Shown: positions 53,292 through 62,657 of the stretch, piece by piece
How the letters are laid out: every line of letters starts with the position of its first letter
Position numbering within the stretch: position 1 is the first letter of the stretch
From: Natronomonas salinimetallica
GTDB taxonomy: Archaea; Halobacteriota; Halobacteria; Halobacteriales; Haloarculaceae
DNA length: 64,000 nucleotides
Assembly: GCF_013839515.1 (NCBI RefSeq)
Contig: NZ_JACDNQ010000011.1
Coordinates: forward strand, 33,373 to 97,372
Direction: 5' to 3'
Position numbers and translations under genes: made by a program
The notes under the pieces: generated by a model
The model's input: the letters and a program-made list of their open reading frames with translations, nothing else
Database searches by the model: none
What the model was told of the DNA's origin: nothing

Positions 53292-53404
53292 TCGTCGCCG
53301 CGGCCATCAGCCCCACGGTCTTTGCGGCGCTCGTCTGGGGGTCGATCCTTTTGGTGGTGGCCGTCTTCGTCTACGTCGCCCGCATGCTCGTTCTCGACGG
53401 CTGA
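53288..53404 (+). CDS. Small single-helix membrane protein (38 aa)
   Basis: 38 residues. The ATG overlaps the transporter stop (ATGA) and the gene ends with TGA at 53402-53404. One hydrophobic helix, SPTVFAALVWGSILLVVAVF, is followed by VYVARMLVLDG. Four-base coupling to an SSS transporter strongly suggests a small auxiliary subunit, by analogy to small partners of other SSS transporters. The stop reads TGATAC, as in the foldback elements. Confidence 0.7.
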   Translation: MIVAAAISPTVFAALVWGSILLVVAVFVYVARMLVLDG

Positions 53405-53569
53405 TACGACGGCGTATACTGCCGGATATGGCTGTTTGCCCCGTCACCGTGGGCTCGACACCCGTCTGGGGCGTATGCCAGACAGCCCGAAAGCGAACGC
53501 CCGCTCACGGCCGGCGGTTCGCGGCCGGCAAGCGCCGGGTTTAACGCCCCGAGACGGCTATCGGGCGCT

Positions 53570-54322
53570 GTGACCGAGGACGAGCAGACGGACCGAAGCC
53601 CCCGGATCCGTTCCGACCCCGACGCGTCCGAGGCCGCCTCGCTCGTCGCCGAGTCGATCGAGCGGGGCGCGCTCGTAACGCTCTTCGGTCGGTGTACCGT
53701 CGAGTACGACGGCCGAGCGGCCTCGTCGTTGGCGGCGGGGGAGAGACACCTCATGTTGAAGCCCGACGGGACGGCGCTCGTCCACACGGACGAGGGGCAA
53801 AAGCCGGTGAACTGGCAGCCTCCCGGCTGTGTCCACGACTGTCGGCTCGACGGCGAGGATCTCGTGGTCGGGAGCCGCCGTTCGTCGCCGGCGGAGCGGC
53901 TCACCGTTCGGTTTTCCGCGCTCGCCTTCGCGGCCGCGTTCGACCCAACCGACGAGGAGTCTCTCGACGTGGTCGGGACCGAAGCGGATCTGAAACGCCG
54001 GATCCTCGAGGAGCCGTCGCTCGTCGAAGCCGGCTTCAGGCCGCTCGCGACGGAGCGTCGGACCCCCGCCGGTGCCATCGACGTCTACGGGGAGGACAGC
54101 GAGGGCCGAACAGTCGTCCTCGAACTGAAGCGGCGGCGCGTCGGGCCGGACGCGGTCGGCCAACTCACCCGCTACGTCGAGGCGCTCGAGCGCGACCTTC
54201 ATGCCGGTGCGGAGATCCGAGGGCTGCTCGTCGCACCGTCGGTAACCGAACGGGCCAGGGCGCTTCTCGCCGAGGAGGGCCTCGAGTTCGTCCCGCTGAC
54301 TCCGCCCGATGGCGGAACGTAG
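53570..54322 (+). CDS. nucS: NucS/EndoMS mismatch endonuclease
   Basis: 250 residues from a GTG at 53570, with a TATA-like GGTTTAACG about 30 bp upstream that supports it. The N-terminal beta-barrel dimer domain (LVTLFGRCTVEYDGRAAS, ERHLMLKPDGTALVH) precedes the RecB-like nuclease (GAIDVYGEDSEGRTVVLELKRRRVGPDAVGQLTRYVEALE; the catalytic D-ExK). It cleaves mismatched or flapped DNA. The gene is convergent with mutS, 5 bp apart. Confidence 0.95.
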   Translation: MTEDEQTDRSPRIRSDPDASEAASLVAESIERGALVTLFGRCTVEYDGRAASSLAAGERHLMLKPDGTALVHTDEGQKPVNWQPPGCVHDCRLDGEDLVVGSRRSSPAERLTVRFSALAFAAAFDPTDEESLDVVGTEADLKRRILEEPSLVEAGFRPLATERRTPAGAIDVYGEDSEGRTVVLELKRRRVGPDAVGQLTRYVEALERDLHAGAEIRGLLVAPSVTERARALLAEEGLEFVPLTPPDGGT

Positions 54323-54327
54323 AGCCG

Positions 54328-56910
54328 CTACTCCAGTTCGGACTGTAGCCGTGAGAGGACGTTCAACGCCTCCAGCGGCGTGGTTTCAGCGAGGTCGACG
54401 GCCGCGAGTTCCGCGAGCAGCGCCTCCCGGCCGCCGTCGGTGCTGGCGGCCTCCGGTTCGGGGCGAGCAGCCGTGGCCGGCCGAGCCGACGCACCACTAC
54501 CGTCGAGCAACTCGCTCGCCCGGTCGACGACGCCCGCGGGGACGCCGGCCATCTCGGCGACCTCGACGCCGTAGGAGGCCTCGGCGGGACCTGCCCGGAG
54601 GTCGTGTTCGAACTCTACGCCGTCGTCGTCTCGAACCGCCGAGAAGTGGTAGTTCCGTGCCCGTGGAAGCCCCTCGACGACGTCGGTCAACTCGTGGTGA
54701 TGCGTCGCAAAGAGGGTATACGCGCCGACCGAATCGTGGAGGTGTTCGGTCGCCGCCTGCGCGATGGCGTAGCCGTCCCGCGTCGAGGTTCCACGCCCCA
54801 CCTCGTCGAGGACGACGAGGGAGTTCTCGTCGGCCGCCTTCAGGATCGCGGCGAGTTCGGTCATCTCGACCATGAACGTCGAGCGCCCGCCCGCGATGTC
54901 GTCGGAGGCACCGACACGGGTGAATACCCGTTCGACGACCGGCAGCGCCGCGTGTCTGGCGGGGACGAAACTGCCCACCTGTGCGAGTAACGCGACGAGC
55001 GCGACCTGACGCATGTACGTCGACTTCCCCGACATGTTCGGACCCGTGAGAACCGCCATCGGCTGCTCCTGCAGGAGCGCCGTGGGGTTCGGGACGAACG
55101 ACGCCTCGCTCCGTTCGACGACCGGATGACGCCCGCCCTCGATCTCGATCCCCGCCGCCCCGATCTCGGGTCGGCGGTAGCCGTACTCCGCGGCGACGGT
55201 CGCGAGCGAGCAGAGCGCGTCCAGCCGGGCGATCGCGTCGGCGGTTCGTTGCATCCGTTCCGTCGCTTCGGCGACCTCGCTTCGGACCTCCCTGAAGAGG
55301 CCGTACTCCAACTCGTCGGCGCGCTCGCCGGCGCGGATGATCTCGTCCTCACGCTCTTTCAGTTCGGGTGTATAGAATCGCTCGGCGTTTTTGAGCGTCT
55401 GTCTGCGGTGGTACTCCTCGGGGACCGACTCGAGGTTCGGGTCAGTCACCTCGATGTAGTAGCCGTGGACCGAGTTGTGTCCGACCTTCAGCGAGTTGAT
55501 CCCCGTCCGCTCGCGCTCTTCGGTTTCGAGGGCATCGACCCAGGCCTTCCCTTCGCGTTCCGTCCGTCGGAGGTCGTCGAGGGCGTCGTCGTACCCCTCG
55601 CGGATGACGCCGCCCTCCGTGATCTCGACCGGCGGTGACTCGGCGATCGCCGCGTCGATCAACTCCCTGACCGACGGACAGTCGTCGAGTTCGGCCTTGA
55701 TCTCGGCCAACAGTTCGCTGTCCTCCGTGGCCGCCGACAGGCACGCCCGGAGGTCGGGGACGACCGACAGCGTCGATTCGAGCGCCCGAAGATCGCGGGC
55801 GTCGGCGCGACCCCGCGAGACCCGCGAGACGAGCCGTTCGACGTCGTAGACGTCGGCGAGCAGTTCCCCCGCACGCTCTCGGTCGCCGACGCGGTCCCGA
55901 AGCGCCCCGACCGCGTCGAGACGCCCCTCGATCCGGGTCGGATCCAAAAGCGGCCGTCGGAGCCAATCCCGGAGCGTCCGTCCCCCGAGCGCGCTCGCGG
56001 TCTCGTCGATCGTCTCGATCAGGGACGCACCCTCCAGCCCGTGGACGTGCCGTGGCTCGAACACCTCGAGCGAGCGGAGCGCGACCGCGTCCAAGAGCAT
56101 GTACTCGCGGGGATCATACCGGGTGAGGTGTGTGAGATACTCCAGCCGGCCGGTCTCGCCGTCGGTCCGAGCGCCACGGGCGTACTCGGCGTAGGCGAGC
56201 AGCGCCCCGATCGCACGCGTCTCCGCCTCGCCCGCGAGTGACCCCTCGCCGAAGTAGGAGGTGACCTTCCGCTTTGCGGCCTCGGCGTCGAACGCCGAGC
56301 GCTCGTAGGGGGTCACCATGCACTCGGACCCAAACGGCTCCGTCGGGGCATCGGGGCCGACGATCGCCTCCGCGGGGTCGAACCGTTCGAGCTCGTCGGA
56401 GACGGCACCGATCCGGTCGAGCTCCGTCGCGTAGAAGTCGCCGGTCGAGACGTCGAGGAGCGCCAGACCGTAGCCGTCCGTCAGGCAGGCGACGAAGTTG
56501 TTGTCCGCCGCCGAAAGCAGTTCCGTCTCGGTGAGCGTCCCCGGCGTGACGACCCGGGTGACGGCCCGATCGACCAGCCCCGAAGCCGCCTCGGCGTCCT
56601 CGACCTGGTCGGCGATGGCGACCCGGTAGCCGGCATCGAGCAGCGTCTCGACGTACGACTCGGCGTTGTCGATCGGGATCCCCGCCATCGGATACGTGCC
56701 GGTCGAGTCCTCCCGTTGGGTGAGCGTGATCTCAAGGATCCTCGCGGTCGCCTCGGCGGCCACACAGAACGTCTCGTAGAAATCACCCACCTGAAAGAGA
56801 ACGAGCGCGTCGTCGTAGCGCTCACACAACTCGAGATACTGCGACAGCATCGGCGTGAGTTCCTCGGCCTTTTCGGCCATCTCGGGTGGCGGCCCCAGCG
56901 CCTCGTCCAT
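54328..56910 (-). CDS. mutS: DNA mismatch repair protein MutS
   Basis: 860 residues. The mismatch-sensing FxE motif (VGDFYETF), connector, core and clamp domains are followed by the ATPase with Walker [12 protein letters not shown], Walker [16 protein letters not shown], and [12 protein letters not shown]-terminal tail ([18 protein letters not shown]) is present. This is a full-length MutS1, known in haloarchaea but absent from most archaea. It is convergent with nucS, so two independent mismatch systems adjoin. Confidence 0.96.
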   Translation of the reverse strand: MDEALGPPPEMAEKAEELTPMLSQYLELCERYDDALVLFQVGDFYETFCVAAEATARILEITLTQREDSTGTYPMAGIPIDNAESYVETLLDAGYRVAIADQVEDAEAASGLVDRAVTRVVTPGTLTETELLSAADNNFVACLTDGYGLALLDVSTGDFYATELDRIGAVSDELERFDPAEAIVGPDAPTEPFGSECMVTPYERSAFDAEAAKRKVTSYFGEGSLAGEAETRAIGALLAYAEYARGARTDGETGRLEYLTHLTRYDPREYMLLDAVALRSLEVFEPRHVHGLEGASLIETIDETASALGGRTLRDWLRRPLLDPTRIEGRLDAVGALRDRVGDRERAGELLADVYDVERLVSRVSRGRADARDLRALESTLSVVPDLRACLSAATEDSELLAEIKAELDDCPSVRELIDAAIAESPPVEITEGGVIREGYDDALDDLRRTEREGKAWVDALETEERERTGINSLKVGHNSVHGYYIEVTDPNLESVPEEYHRRQTLKNAERFYTPELKEREDEIIRAGERADELEYGLFREVRSEVAEATERMQRTADAIARLDALCSLATVAAEYGYRRPEIGAAGIEIEGGRHPVVERSEASFVPNPTALLQEQPMAVLTGPNMSGKSTYMRQVALVALLAQVGSFVPARHAALPVVERVFTRVGASDDIAGGRSTFMVEMTELAAILKAADENSLVVLDEVGRGTSTRDGYAIAQAATEHLHDSVGAYTLFATHHHELTDVVEGLPRARNYHFSAVRDDDGVEFEHDLRAGPAEASYGVEVAEMAGVPAGVVDRASELLDGSGASARPATAARPEPEAASTDGGREALLAELAAVDLAETTPLEALNVLSRLQSELE

Positions 56911-56995
56911 ATCCGAGCGTGTGTCTCACCGGCCAAATACTCACCGCCATCCCGTCGACCGACACCGTTTTTGACGTCTCGGCCGAACCACGGCT

Positions 56996-57406
56996 ATGCC
57001 AGACGACGCCGAAACGATCACGCTCGCATTCGAGTTGGCGGCGCTCGAACGGCTCTTGGATCCATCAGACGTCCTTCGGGACACCCAACGGTGGACGGAT
57101 CACCTCGGGATCGTAAGCGACGAACCGACGCATCTGGTTCGAAAGCGGGCCCGCGACTACGGGCTCACCCCCGATTTCCTCCCGGGCCCCCGCGATCGGG
57201 CCGAGAGCCTCGCGAAGGTCAGACACCAGCCCGAACACGACGCCGACCGCTACGTCTTCGTCTCCGCGGACGAGGGGATGCGATCGGTCGCCGAGCGCCA
57301 CGAGTGGGAGTTCCGGGAGATAACGGAGGCCGCCGACACGGCCGGATGGCTCCTCCACGACGGTGATCCCGAGGAGGACGACGAGGACCATTCGGGGTGG
57401 CCCTGA
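56996..57406 (+). CDS. Haloarchaeal protein of unknown function (DUF7124-like)
   Basis: 136 residues. Segments TLAFELAALERLLDPSDVLRDTQRWTDHLGIVSD, RARDYGLTPDFLPGPRDRAESL and DRYVFVSADEGMRSVAERHEWEFREITEAADTAGW form a small alpha/beta domain I recall as a haloarchaeal DUF (7124, uncertain). It is soluble and acidic. A TATA-like GTTTTTGAC lies about 26 bp upstream. It is divergent from mutS. Confidence 0.75.
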   Translation: MPDDAETITLAFELAALERLLDPSDVLRDTQRWTDHLGIVSDEPTHLVRKRARDYGLTPDFLPGPRDRAESLAKVRHQPEHDADRYVFVSADEGMRSVAERHEWEFREITEAADTAGWLLHDGDPEEDDEDHSGWP

Positions 57407-57549
57407 GACGGGCCGTCGTCGATTTTTATACACCGCCGTCGAACCGTACCGGCGACCGCCGCGACGACAGAACGGCGTCTAGATGCGAACGAGCCGCCCG
57501 ATTCGCCCGCGTTCGGTAGATTTAACCCCGAACTGGGATATCCACGGAT

Positions 57550-58122
57550 ATGAACTTCCGGGAGGAGTTCTGGGCTATCTACCGCGAGGCGTTGCCGATC
57601 CTGCTCGTCGCGCTCGCCGGGGGGCTCTTTTCGGGGTTGGTTCTCGAAGAGCTCCTAGAGAGCGTCGCCCGGTTTCCCGGCCTCCTCGTGATGGTCCCCG
57701 TCTTTCTCGCCACCCGCGGCAACGTCTACGGCGCGTTGGGTGGGCGGATCTCCAGTGGTCTCCACCAGGGGCTCATACCTCCCGATTTCGAGTGGAACGA
57801 ACGTCTCGTGAACGCGGTCGTCGCCTCCTTCATCAACGGAGTCACCATCTCGGGCGTCATCGGCGTCATCTCCTGGGTCGCGCTGCAGTTGCTCGGGTGG
57901 CCGTCGGCGGCACTTTCCGAACTCGTCGCCATCATGTTGATCGCCGGAACGCTGACGTCCGTCGTGCTCATTTTCGGCCTGCTTGCGATCCTCTTCGGCG
58001 GATACAAACTCGGCTACGACCCCGACAACCTGGTCGGTCCGATCGTCACGACGCTCGGCGACGTCTTCGGGATGCTCTTTTTGCTCGTCGCCGTCACCGT
58101 CGTCGAGGTGGTGTTCGTCTGA
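57550..58122 (+). CDS. MgtE-type membrane domain protein (first of pair)
   Basis: 190 residues, about five helices, matching only the C-terminal membrane domain of MgtE/SLC41 Mg2+ transporters: FPGLLVMVPVFLATRGNVYGALGGRISSGLH is the conserved pore-lining segment. It lacks the cytoplasmic N and CBS domains. Its stop overlaps the next MgtE-domain gene by 1 bp, so the two probably form a heteromeric channel. Confidence 0.9.
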   Translation: MNFREEFWAIYREALPILLVALAGGLFSGLVLEELLESVARFPGLLVMVPVFLATRGNVYGALGGRISSGLHQGLIPPDFEWNERLVNAVVASFINGVTISGVIGVISWVALQLLGWPSAALSELVAIMLIAGTLTSVVLIFGLLAILFGGYKLGYDPDNLVGPIVTTLGDVFGMLFLLVAVTVVEVVFV

Positions 58123-58697
58123 TGCCGGCCGCCGACGGGTCGCTCGGGACGTGGGATGCCCGAGCGATCGTCTCGAACATGCTCCCGCTGTTGGTCGTGT
58201 TATGTACGATCGTCCTCTGGGCGGGGATCACCCTGGAGGAAGCCGAGGCGTTGCTCGACGAGTTCGGGGTACTCGCGGTCATGGTTCCGACGATGGTCGG
58301 CGCGGGCGGTAACCTCGGGACGATCCTGAGTTCGCGACTCACCACGCGACTCCACTTGGGGACGACGAATCTGGATCTCCACGACCGGGTACTGTGGGCG
58401 AACGTCGCGGCGGTCTTGGCCCTCGCCGCGACGGTGTTCACGACGCTCGCCGTCGGCGCGTGGATCATCGGGAGACTGATCGGCGCGCCGCTGCCGCTTT
58501 CGGCGTTGCTTACGATCTCGCTCGTCAGCGGGATGTCCGTCGCCGTGATCGCCGTCGTGTTCAGTTTCGCCACGACGTACGGGTCCTATCGGCTCGGTAT
58601 CGACCCCGACGATACCACGATCCCGATTGTGACGAACGTCGTCGATGTGTTCGGGATGTTGATTTTCATCGGCGTATCGACGCTGGTGTTGAGTTGA
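58122..58697 (+). CDS. MgtE-type membrane domain protein (second of pair)
   Basis: 191 residues, five helices with a divergent copy of the same pore segment (FGVLAVMVPTMVGAGGNLGTILSSRLTTRLH) and DPDDTTIPIVTNVVDVFGMLIFIG. It parallels its upstream neighbour and is translationally coupled to it. With the convergent PhoU/TrkA-C gene it forms a likely Mg2+ or divalent-cation transport unit. Confidence 0.9.
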   Translation: MPAADGSLGTWDARAIVSNMLPLLVVLCTIVLWAGITLEEAEALLDEFGVLAVMVPTMVGAGGNLGTILSSRLTTRLHLGTTNLDLHDRVLWANVAAVLALAATVFTTLAVGAWIIGRLIGAPLPLSALLTISLVSGMSVAVIAVVFSFATTYGSYRLGIDPDDTTIPIVTNVVDVFGMLIFIGVSTLVLS

Positions 58698-58824
58698 GAT
58701 CACCGTATCGACGCCGATCTGAGTTGGCATCGCCGGCCACCGTTCCCGCACGCGTTTCGCTCGTCTCGCCGCGATGAGCCTCTCGCCGCGATGAGCCCCC
58801 GCTTTCTCGTCGCTGCGATGGCCG

Positions 58825-60036
58825 TCACGAACCTCCCGACGACAGTTCGTCGAACCGTTCGGCGGCGGTCCGGGTCCCCTTCGCGATCACGACGTCGCCC
58901 GCCCGGAGGTCCGCGTCGGCGTCGGCGACCAGCAACCATCCCTCGCCGGGTCTGCGGATGGCGATGACCGATACCGTCACGTCGGCGTCGGGAACGCCGG
59001 CCGAGACCGGTGTGCCATCGAGGTCGCTCCCCGGTTCGATCTCGATGCGGGTGATGATTTCGTCGCTCTCCTGGACGGCCATTCCCACGACCGGATGGAC
59101 CTCGATATCGCGCAGGACGCCCTCGCTGATATCGATCGCGGCGTCGCTTATCATCTCGGTACTGGTGCCCAAATGTATCAGCCCTCGGAGAGAAACGGGG
59201 TCGTCGGCGTTCGCTGCGGCCCGAAGCACCCACGCCTCGAAGCGCGATTCGAGCGCGTCGACTTCGATCTCCAGGTTCTGGACCTCCTCGGCGAGCTCCT
59301 CGCTGTCGAAGAGTACGCTGCTGTAGGCGAGATCGACAGCGAGTTCCGAGAGGTTCTTCATGTGGACGATCGTATCGACCGCCCGTTCGAGATCGTCCAC
59401 CGCGGGCGACTCCGACTCGATCGGTTCGTACTCCTCGCCCGTCATCGACCGATACACCTGTTCTACCTCGGCTTCCGGCCCCCGGAGGAGCGCAACGTCG
59501 TCGGTCTCGATCTGCGTCGTCGGCCCCGGATTCAGTAGCCACTCCGACCCCCGGCGCAGCGCGATCACCCGGACGCCCGTCTCGGATTCGAGGTCGATGT
59601 CCTTCAGCGTCCGTCCGGTATACGCCGACGTCGTCGAAACGACGCCCCTGACGAGCGTCTCGACCGCGTCCGGCAGCGCCATCCGCATCGCTTCGGGAAT
59701 CCGGATGTCCTCGAGGACGATCTTCGCGATATCCCCCGCGGCGTCGCTTATCTGGTCGGTAGCGGCGACGATACTGAGCACCGGCGCGAGCCGCTCGGCA
59801 TCGTCGGGGCTTCTGGCAGCCATGAGGAGGCTCATCCGGGCCCGCATTTCGAGGACGTCCATCCGCTCTTCGAGTTGGAGTACCTCTCCGGCGAGGCCGG
59901 TGTTGCGGTGCAACACGGCGGAGTACGAGAGGTCGATGAGTAACTCGGCGGTGTCTTTCATCTCCACCAGCACGTCCTTGACGCTTACCGGCTCGTACGC
60001 CACGGGGGATGACGCCTCGCCCTCGAGGGGATCCAT
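58825..60036 (-). CDS. PhoU/TrkA-C duplicated regulatory protein
   Basis: 403 residues from the ATG at 60036, an internal duplication: each half has a PhoU-like three-helix domain (VLVEMKDTAELLIDLSYSAVL and TIVHMKNLSELAVDLAYSSVL) and a TrkA-C/RCK-C domain (RTLKDIDLESETGVRVIALRRG and ADVTVSVIAIRRPGEGWLL). It is cytoplasmic and likely gates the adjacent MgtE-type pair or a K+ channel by ligand binding. Confidence 0.9.
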   Translation of the reverse strand: MDPLEGEASSPVAYEPVSVKDVLVEMKDTAELLIDLSYSAVLHRNTGLAGEVLQLEERMDVLEMRARMSLLMAARSPDDAERLAPVLSIVAATDQISDAAGDIAKIVLEDIRIPEAMRMALPDAVETLVRGVVSTTSAYTGRTLKDIDLESETGVRVIALRRGSEWLLNPGPTTQIETDDVALLRGPEAEVEQVYRSMTGEEYEPIESESPAVDDLERAVDTIVHMKNLSELAVDLAYSSVLFDSEELAEEVQNLEIEVDALESRFEAWVLRAAANADDPVSLRGLIHLGTSTEMISDAAIDISEGVLRDIEVHPVVGMAVQESDEIITRIEIEPGSDLDGTPVSAGVPDADVTVSVIAIRRPGEGWLLVADADADLRAGDVVIAKGTRTAAERFDELSSGGS

Positions 60037-60123
60037 ACCGGATAGAGCCGGGGGTGCTAAAAAAGGGTTTCCCGGCCCGCGGTCGTCCACTCGGATCCCG
60101 ATCGCCTCCCGGTTCAGGACCGT

Positions 60124-60693
60124 TCACGCGCCGGTCCCCTCGCCGGCGGGGTCCACCGGCCGACCCCCGGCGATCCACACGATCGTTCCTCGGGCGGGAT
60201 CGAGCCACCTGAGCGCCTTTATTACCACCCCGTCACCGGGGCCACAGACCCCCCGAACGGCGCGACCGCCTGCCAGCCAGCCGCGGAGATACGCCGCGTC
60301 CCTCCCACCGTCGTAGCCGACGAGTGCGACCGCCGGACCGTCCGCCCGCCCGAACCGACGGCTATCCAGTGCGAAAACGAGGTACGTCCGGACGGAAAAA
60401 TCGCTGTCGACGACGTACAGCGCCTCGTGCTCGATCGGATCGATGTACGCCTCCAATTCGACGAACGACAGCCCCGTCGCGACCGGGTCGGTATCCACGG
60501 CCGTCCCGTCCTCGTCGGTGAACCGCCCGTTCTCCACCGTGAGCAACTCCTCGGCCCGCTCGCGCGCCCACCCGTCGTCCGGCGGGCCGCCGAAGGGCTC
60601 CTCCGGGGTGAGTTCGCCCGGGTCGACGCCCCAGTGTGCGTAGTGGAGGTCGTACCCGTCCCGCTCGTATGCGATGAGTGTCCGGTGGCCCAT
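60124..60693 (-). CDS. DUF6735-like haloarchaeal protein
   Basis: 189 residues from the ATG at 60693. MGHRTLIAYERDGYDLHYAHWG, FVELEAYIDPIEHEALYVVDSDFSVRTYLVFALD and AYLRGWLAGGRAVRG form a soluble alpha/beta protein that I recall as family DUF6735. The function is unknown. It lies downstream of the L15e gene on the same strand, 100 bp apart. Confidence 0.8.
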   Translation of the reverse strand: MGHRTLIAYERDGYDLHYAHWGVDPGELTPEEPFGGPPDDGWARERAEELLTVENGRFTDEDGTAVDTDPVATGLSFVELEAYIDPIEHEALYVVDSDFSVRTYLVFALDSRRFGRADGPAVALVGYDGGRDAAYLRGWLAGGRAVRGVCGPGDGVVIKALRWLDPARGTIVWIAGGRPVDPAGEGTGA

Positions 60694-60793
60694 ACGCCGC
60701 CTGGCCGCGTATTCGGTTATAAACGTCCGGGCGATGAAAACGTCCGGGCGATGAACTAGAAAACGGCCGCATCGCAAGGCGGCGCGCGTCGTG

Positions 60794-61384
60794 TTATTTG
60801 CCGCGGTTGCGGTCCGAACGGATGCTCGGGCGGGTGTGCTCCGTGCCCTTGCCACGTTGTTGTTGACCGCGGCCGCGCTGACCGGCGGAGGTCCGGCCAC
60901 GGTAGGCCCGCCCGCGCTGGCTGTTGTTGCAGATCCAGCCCAGGTCGTCGTCGTTTTCGATTGCGCCGTGTTCGGGATCGAGGAGGATCACCTCGAACCA
61001 CTTCTGGGATCCGTCCTCACCGACCCAGTAGCTGTTCAGAACGCGGAGGTTCCGGAACTTCCGGCCCGAACGCTCCTCGGCGATCCGCTGGAGGTTCTTC
61101 CGGCGGGTGATCTTGTTGACACCCTGCCGTTTCGAGCGGCGACCGGCCTTGAAGCGCTGTTTGCGGGCGCTACCCTTCCGGACCGAAACGCGGGCGACGA
61201 CGACGCCCTGTTTGGCCTTGTAGCCGAGCGAGCGGGCCTTATCGAGGCGCGTCGGACGGTCGATCCGTTCGATGGAGCCCTGATCGCGCCACTCCTGTTG
61301 TCGTTGCCACTGCAGTTCCGCGAGCTTTCCTTCCTTGGGCGTCTTCCACGCCTCTCGGATGTGTGAGTAGAAGCTTCGTGCCAT
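60794..61384 (-). CDS. rpl15e: Large ribosomal subunit protein L15e
   Basis: 196 residues from the ATG at 61384 ([19 protein letters not shown]). It is basic and complete, with [55 protein letters not shown] and [36 protein letters not shown] segments of eL15. A structural component of the 50S subunit. Confidence 0.97.
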   Translation of the reverse strand: MARSFYSHIREAWKTPKEGKLAELQWQRQQEWRDQGSIERIDRPTRLDKARSLGYKAKQGVVVARVSVRKGSARKQRFKAGRRSKRQGVNKITRRKNLQRIAEERSGRKFRNLRVLNSYWVGEDGSQKWFEVILLDPEHGAIENDDDLGWICNNSQRGRAYRGRTSAGQRGRGQQQRGKGTEHTRPSIRSDRNRGK

Positions 61385-61677
61385 AGTTTCACCACGGGCG
61401 TTGTGTGGTTCAACTTCGCCCGACGGCAACGCCGCCCGCCGAAGTCACATCCCGACCTGCGTAGACAGGTGCCCACCGGTGCCCGTCGTCCGGCGAGATA
61501 CCCGGATTTCACCACAGGCGCGGTTAAGCGCTTCGAAAGGCACCGGCCGGTTCGCCCGGGACGTCCAGTTTTCGGACGTGAGACTGCACCGGATTCACCG
61601 GCGCTGTACTGCGCGATTTTGACCGAATCCGCGACCGGGAACTGCTCTGGATCGGGTCTCGAACGTCCGTTCTTGTT

Positions 61678-61917
61678 CTACCGAGCGAGGGCTTCGAGAT
61701 GACCGACGAACCGGTCGACTAACTCCGAACTACCGAGCAGACGGGGGCTTGCGGCGCATGCATCGATGGCACCCGTCTCGACGTCCGGTTCGTAGAAGTT
61801 GAGACTACACTGGGTATAGCGGTGGTCTACTGCGTGAATTTGCCCTATTCGGTCAGTGGAAACTGCTTCAGTGTGGTTTCTGCGCACAATAGTTCGGAAG
61901 ACCGTCCGTCGAGACAT
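61678..61917 (-). CDS. Hypothetical protein, possibly a gene remnant
   Basis: 79 residues from the ATG at 61917 (a GTG 15 bp upstream is possible). RVFRTIVRRN-type N-terminus, then LNFYEPDVETGAIDACAASPRLLGSSELVDRFVGHLEAL. Base composition is lower in GC than the L15e side. No family is recognised. It is divergent from the glutaredoxin gene across an AT-rich promoter region. It may be a fragment left by transfer or decay. Confidence 0.35.
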   Translation of the reverse strand: MSRRTVFRTIVRRNHTEAVSTDRIGQIHAVDHRYTQCSLNFYEPDVETGAIDACAASPRLLGSSELVDRFVGHLEALAR

Positions 61918-61954
61918 TTGAGTTGGAGACACGTCCCATCCTAAGAACTAACAC

Positions 61955-61963
61955 TTTAGTATA
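61955..61963 (+). promoter_or_regulatory. TATA-like box of the glutaredoxin gene
   Basis: TTAGTATAT centred about 30 bp upstream of the ATG at 61990. Confidence 0.5.
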
Positions 61964-61989
61964 TTCGCATCTTCAAATCTATCGTAACC

Positions 61990-62250
61990 ATGCTGGAACT
62001 CTACCAGTCGGAGGGCTGTCCGTACTGTGCGAAGGTTCGAGAGAAGCTGTCGGAACTCGGACTCTCGTATGTCATTCACAATCCGCGTCTACCCGGTGAC
62101 GAGGGTGGAGACGTGACCAACCAACTCACCCACGATGAACTCACCGGCGGTGGTGAGGATCAGATTCCATACCTCGTCGACACCGAGCGCGAGATTACGA
62201 TGTATGAGAGTGATGATATCGTCGACTATCTCGTGGAACACTACGCGTGA
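61990..62250 (+). CDS. Glutaredoxin/GST N-terminal-like thioredoxin-fold protein
   Basis: 86 residues. The CxxC active site in SEGCPYCAKVREKLSELG, the cis-Pro loop QIPYLVD and the C-terminal YESDDIVDYLVEHY are those of glutaredoxin or GST-N folds. It would reduce disulfides or bind gamma-glutamylcysteine, the haloarchaeal low-molecular thiol. It stands in an AT-richer segment of accessory genes. Confidence 0.88.
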   Translation: MLELYQSEGCPYCAKVREKLSELGLSYVIHNPRLPGDEGGDVTNQLTHDELTGGGEDQIPYLVDTEREITMYESDDIVDYLVEHYA

Positions 62251-62388
62251 ACAGGAACATTTCGTACCATGGAAACCGTATGTGAGTGTGGTGAACTATA
62301 GTAGAGATCGGAAGAGCGTGTCATAGAACTCTTCACATACTATAATCAGTACGATTACTATTATAGCGTATTACTGATTTAGAGATAC

Positions 62389-62403
62389 GTGCACTAAGTG
62401 CAC
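62389..62403. promoter_or_regulatory. RHH operator, distal palindrome
   Basis: GTGCACTAAGTGCAC, a palindrome apart from its centre, 16 bp beyond the 3' end of the RHH gene. The same box with one base changed lies 24 bp upstream of its start (62643). Confidence 0.6.
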
Positions 62404-62418
62404 GACGTTTAGAAACAG

Positions 62419-62619
62419 TCAGAGAGTGCCTTTTCGTTTCCGAATAATGATCTCTCGAACCCGTTCAACGTGGTTTGTCTCGGATTGAACGAATGCTGTG
62501 AGGATGGCCTCGACGATCTCGGAGCGGCTGACTCCGAGATCGTCACACTCACCGACCAGTTCATCCACTTCTCGGACGATTTCCTCGTCAACAGCGACTC
62601 CGAACTTCTCTTTCGTCAT
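62419..62619 (-). CDS. Ribbon-helix-helix (CopG/ParD-like) protein
   Basis: 66 residues. MTKEKFGVAVDEEIVREVDELVGE is the N-terminal beta-strand and helix 1; GVSRSEIVEAILTAFV is the RHH helix-turn with the conserved SRSE; a basic tail (VREIIIRKRKGTL) ends it. Dimers of this fold bind DNA palindromes. A near-perfect palindrome occurs on both sides of the gene, so autoregulation is likely. It has no adjacent toxin gene, which argues against a simple toxin-antitoxin pair. Confidence 0.85.
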   Translation of the reverse strand: MTKEKFGVAVDEEIVREVDELVGECDDLGVSRSEIVEAILTAFVQSETNHVERVREIIIRKRKGTL

Positions 62620-62642
62620 AGCTACGACAAGCGAAGAACAGC

Positions 62643-62657
62643 GTGCACCAAGTGCAC
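62643..62657. promoter_or_regulatory. RHH operator, promoter-proximal palindrome
   Basis: GTGCACCAAGTGCAC, 24 bp upstream of the RHH start codon, where a leaderless promoter would lie. It is 14/15 identical to the box at 62389. Confidence 0.65.

Noticed and set aside
61036..61515. Alternative minus-strand ORF across the L15e gene
   Set aside because: It is out of frame with the clearly conserved L15e and rich in Arg/Ser.
62419..62619. Type II toxin-antitoxin system
   Set aside because: Only the RHH antitoxin-like gene is present in the element, and no toxin ORF adjoins it.
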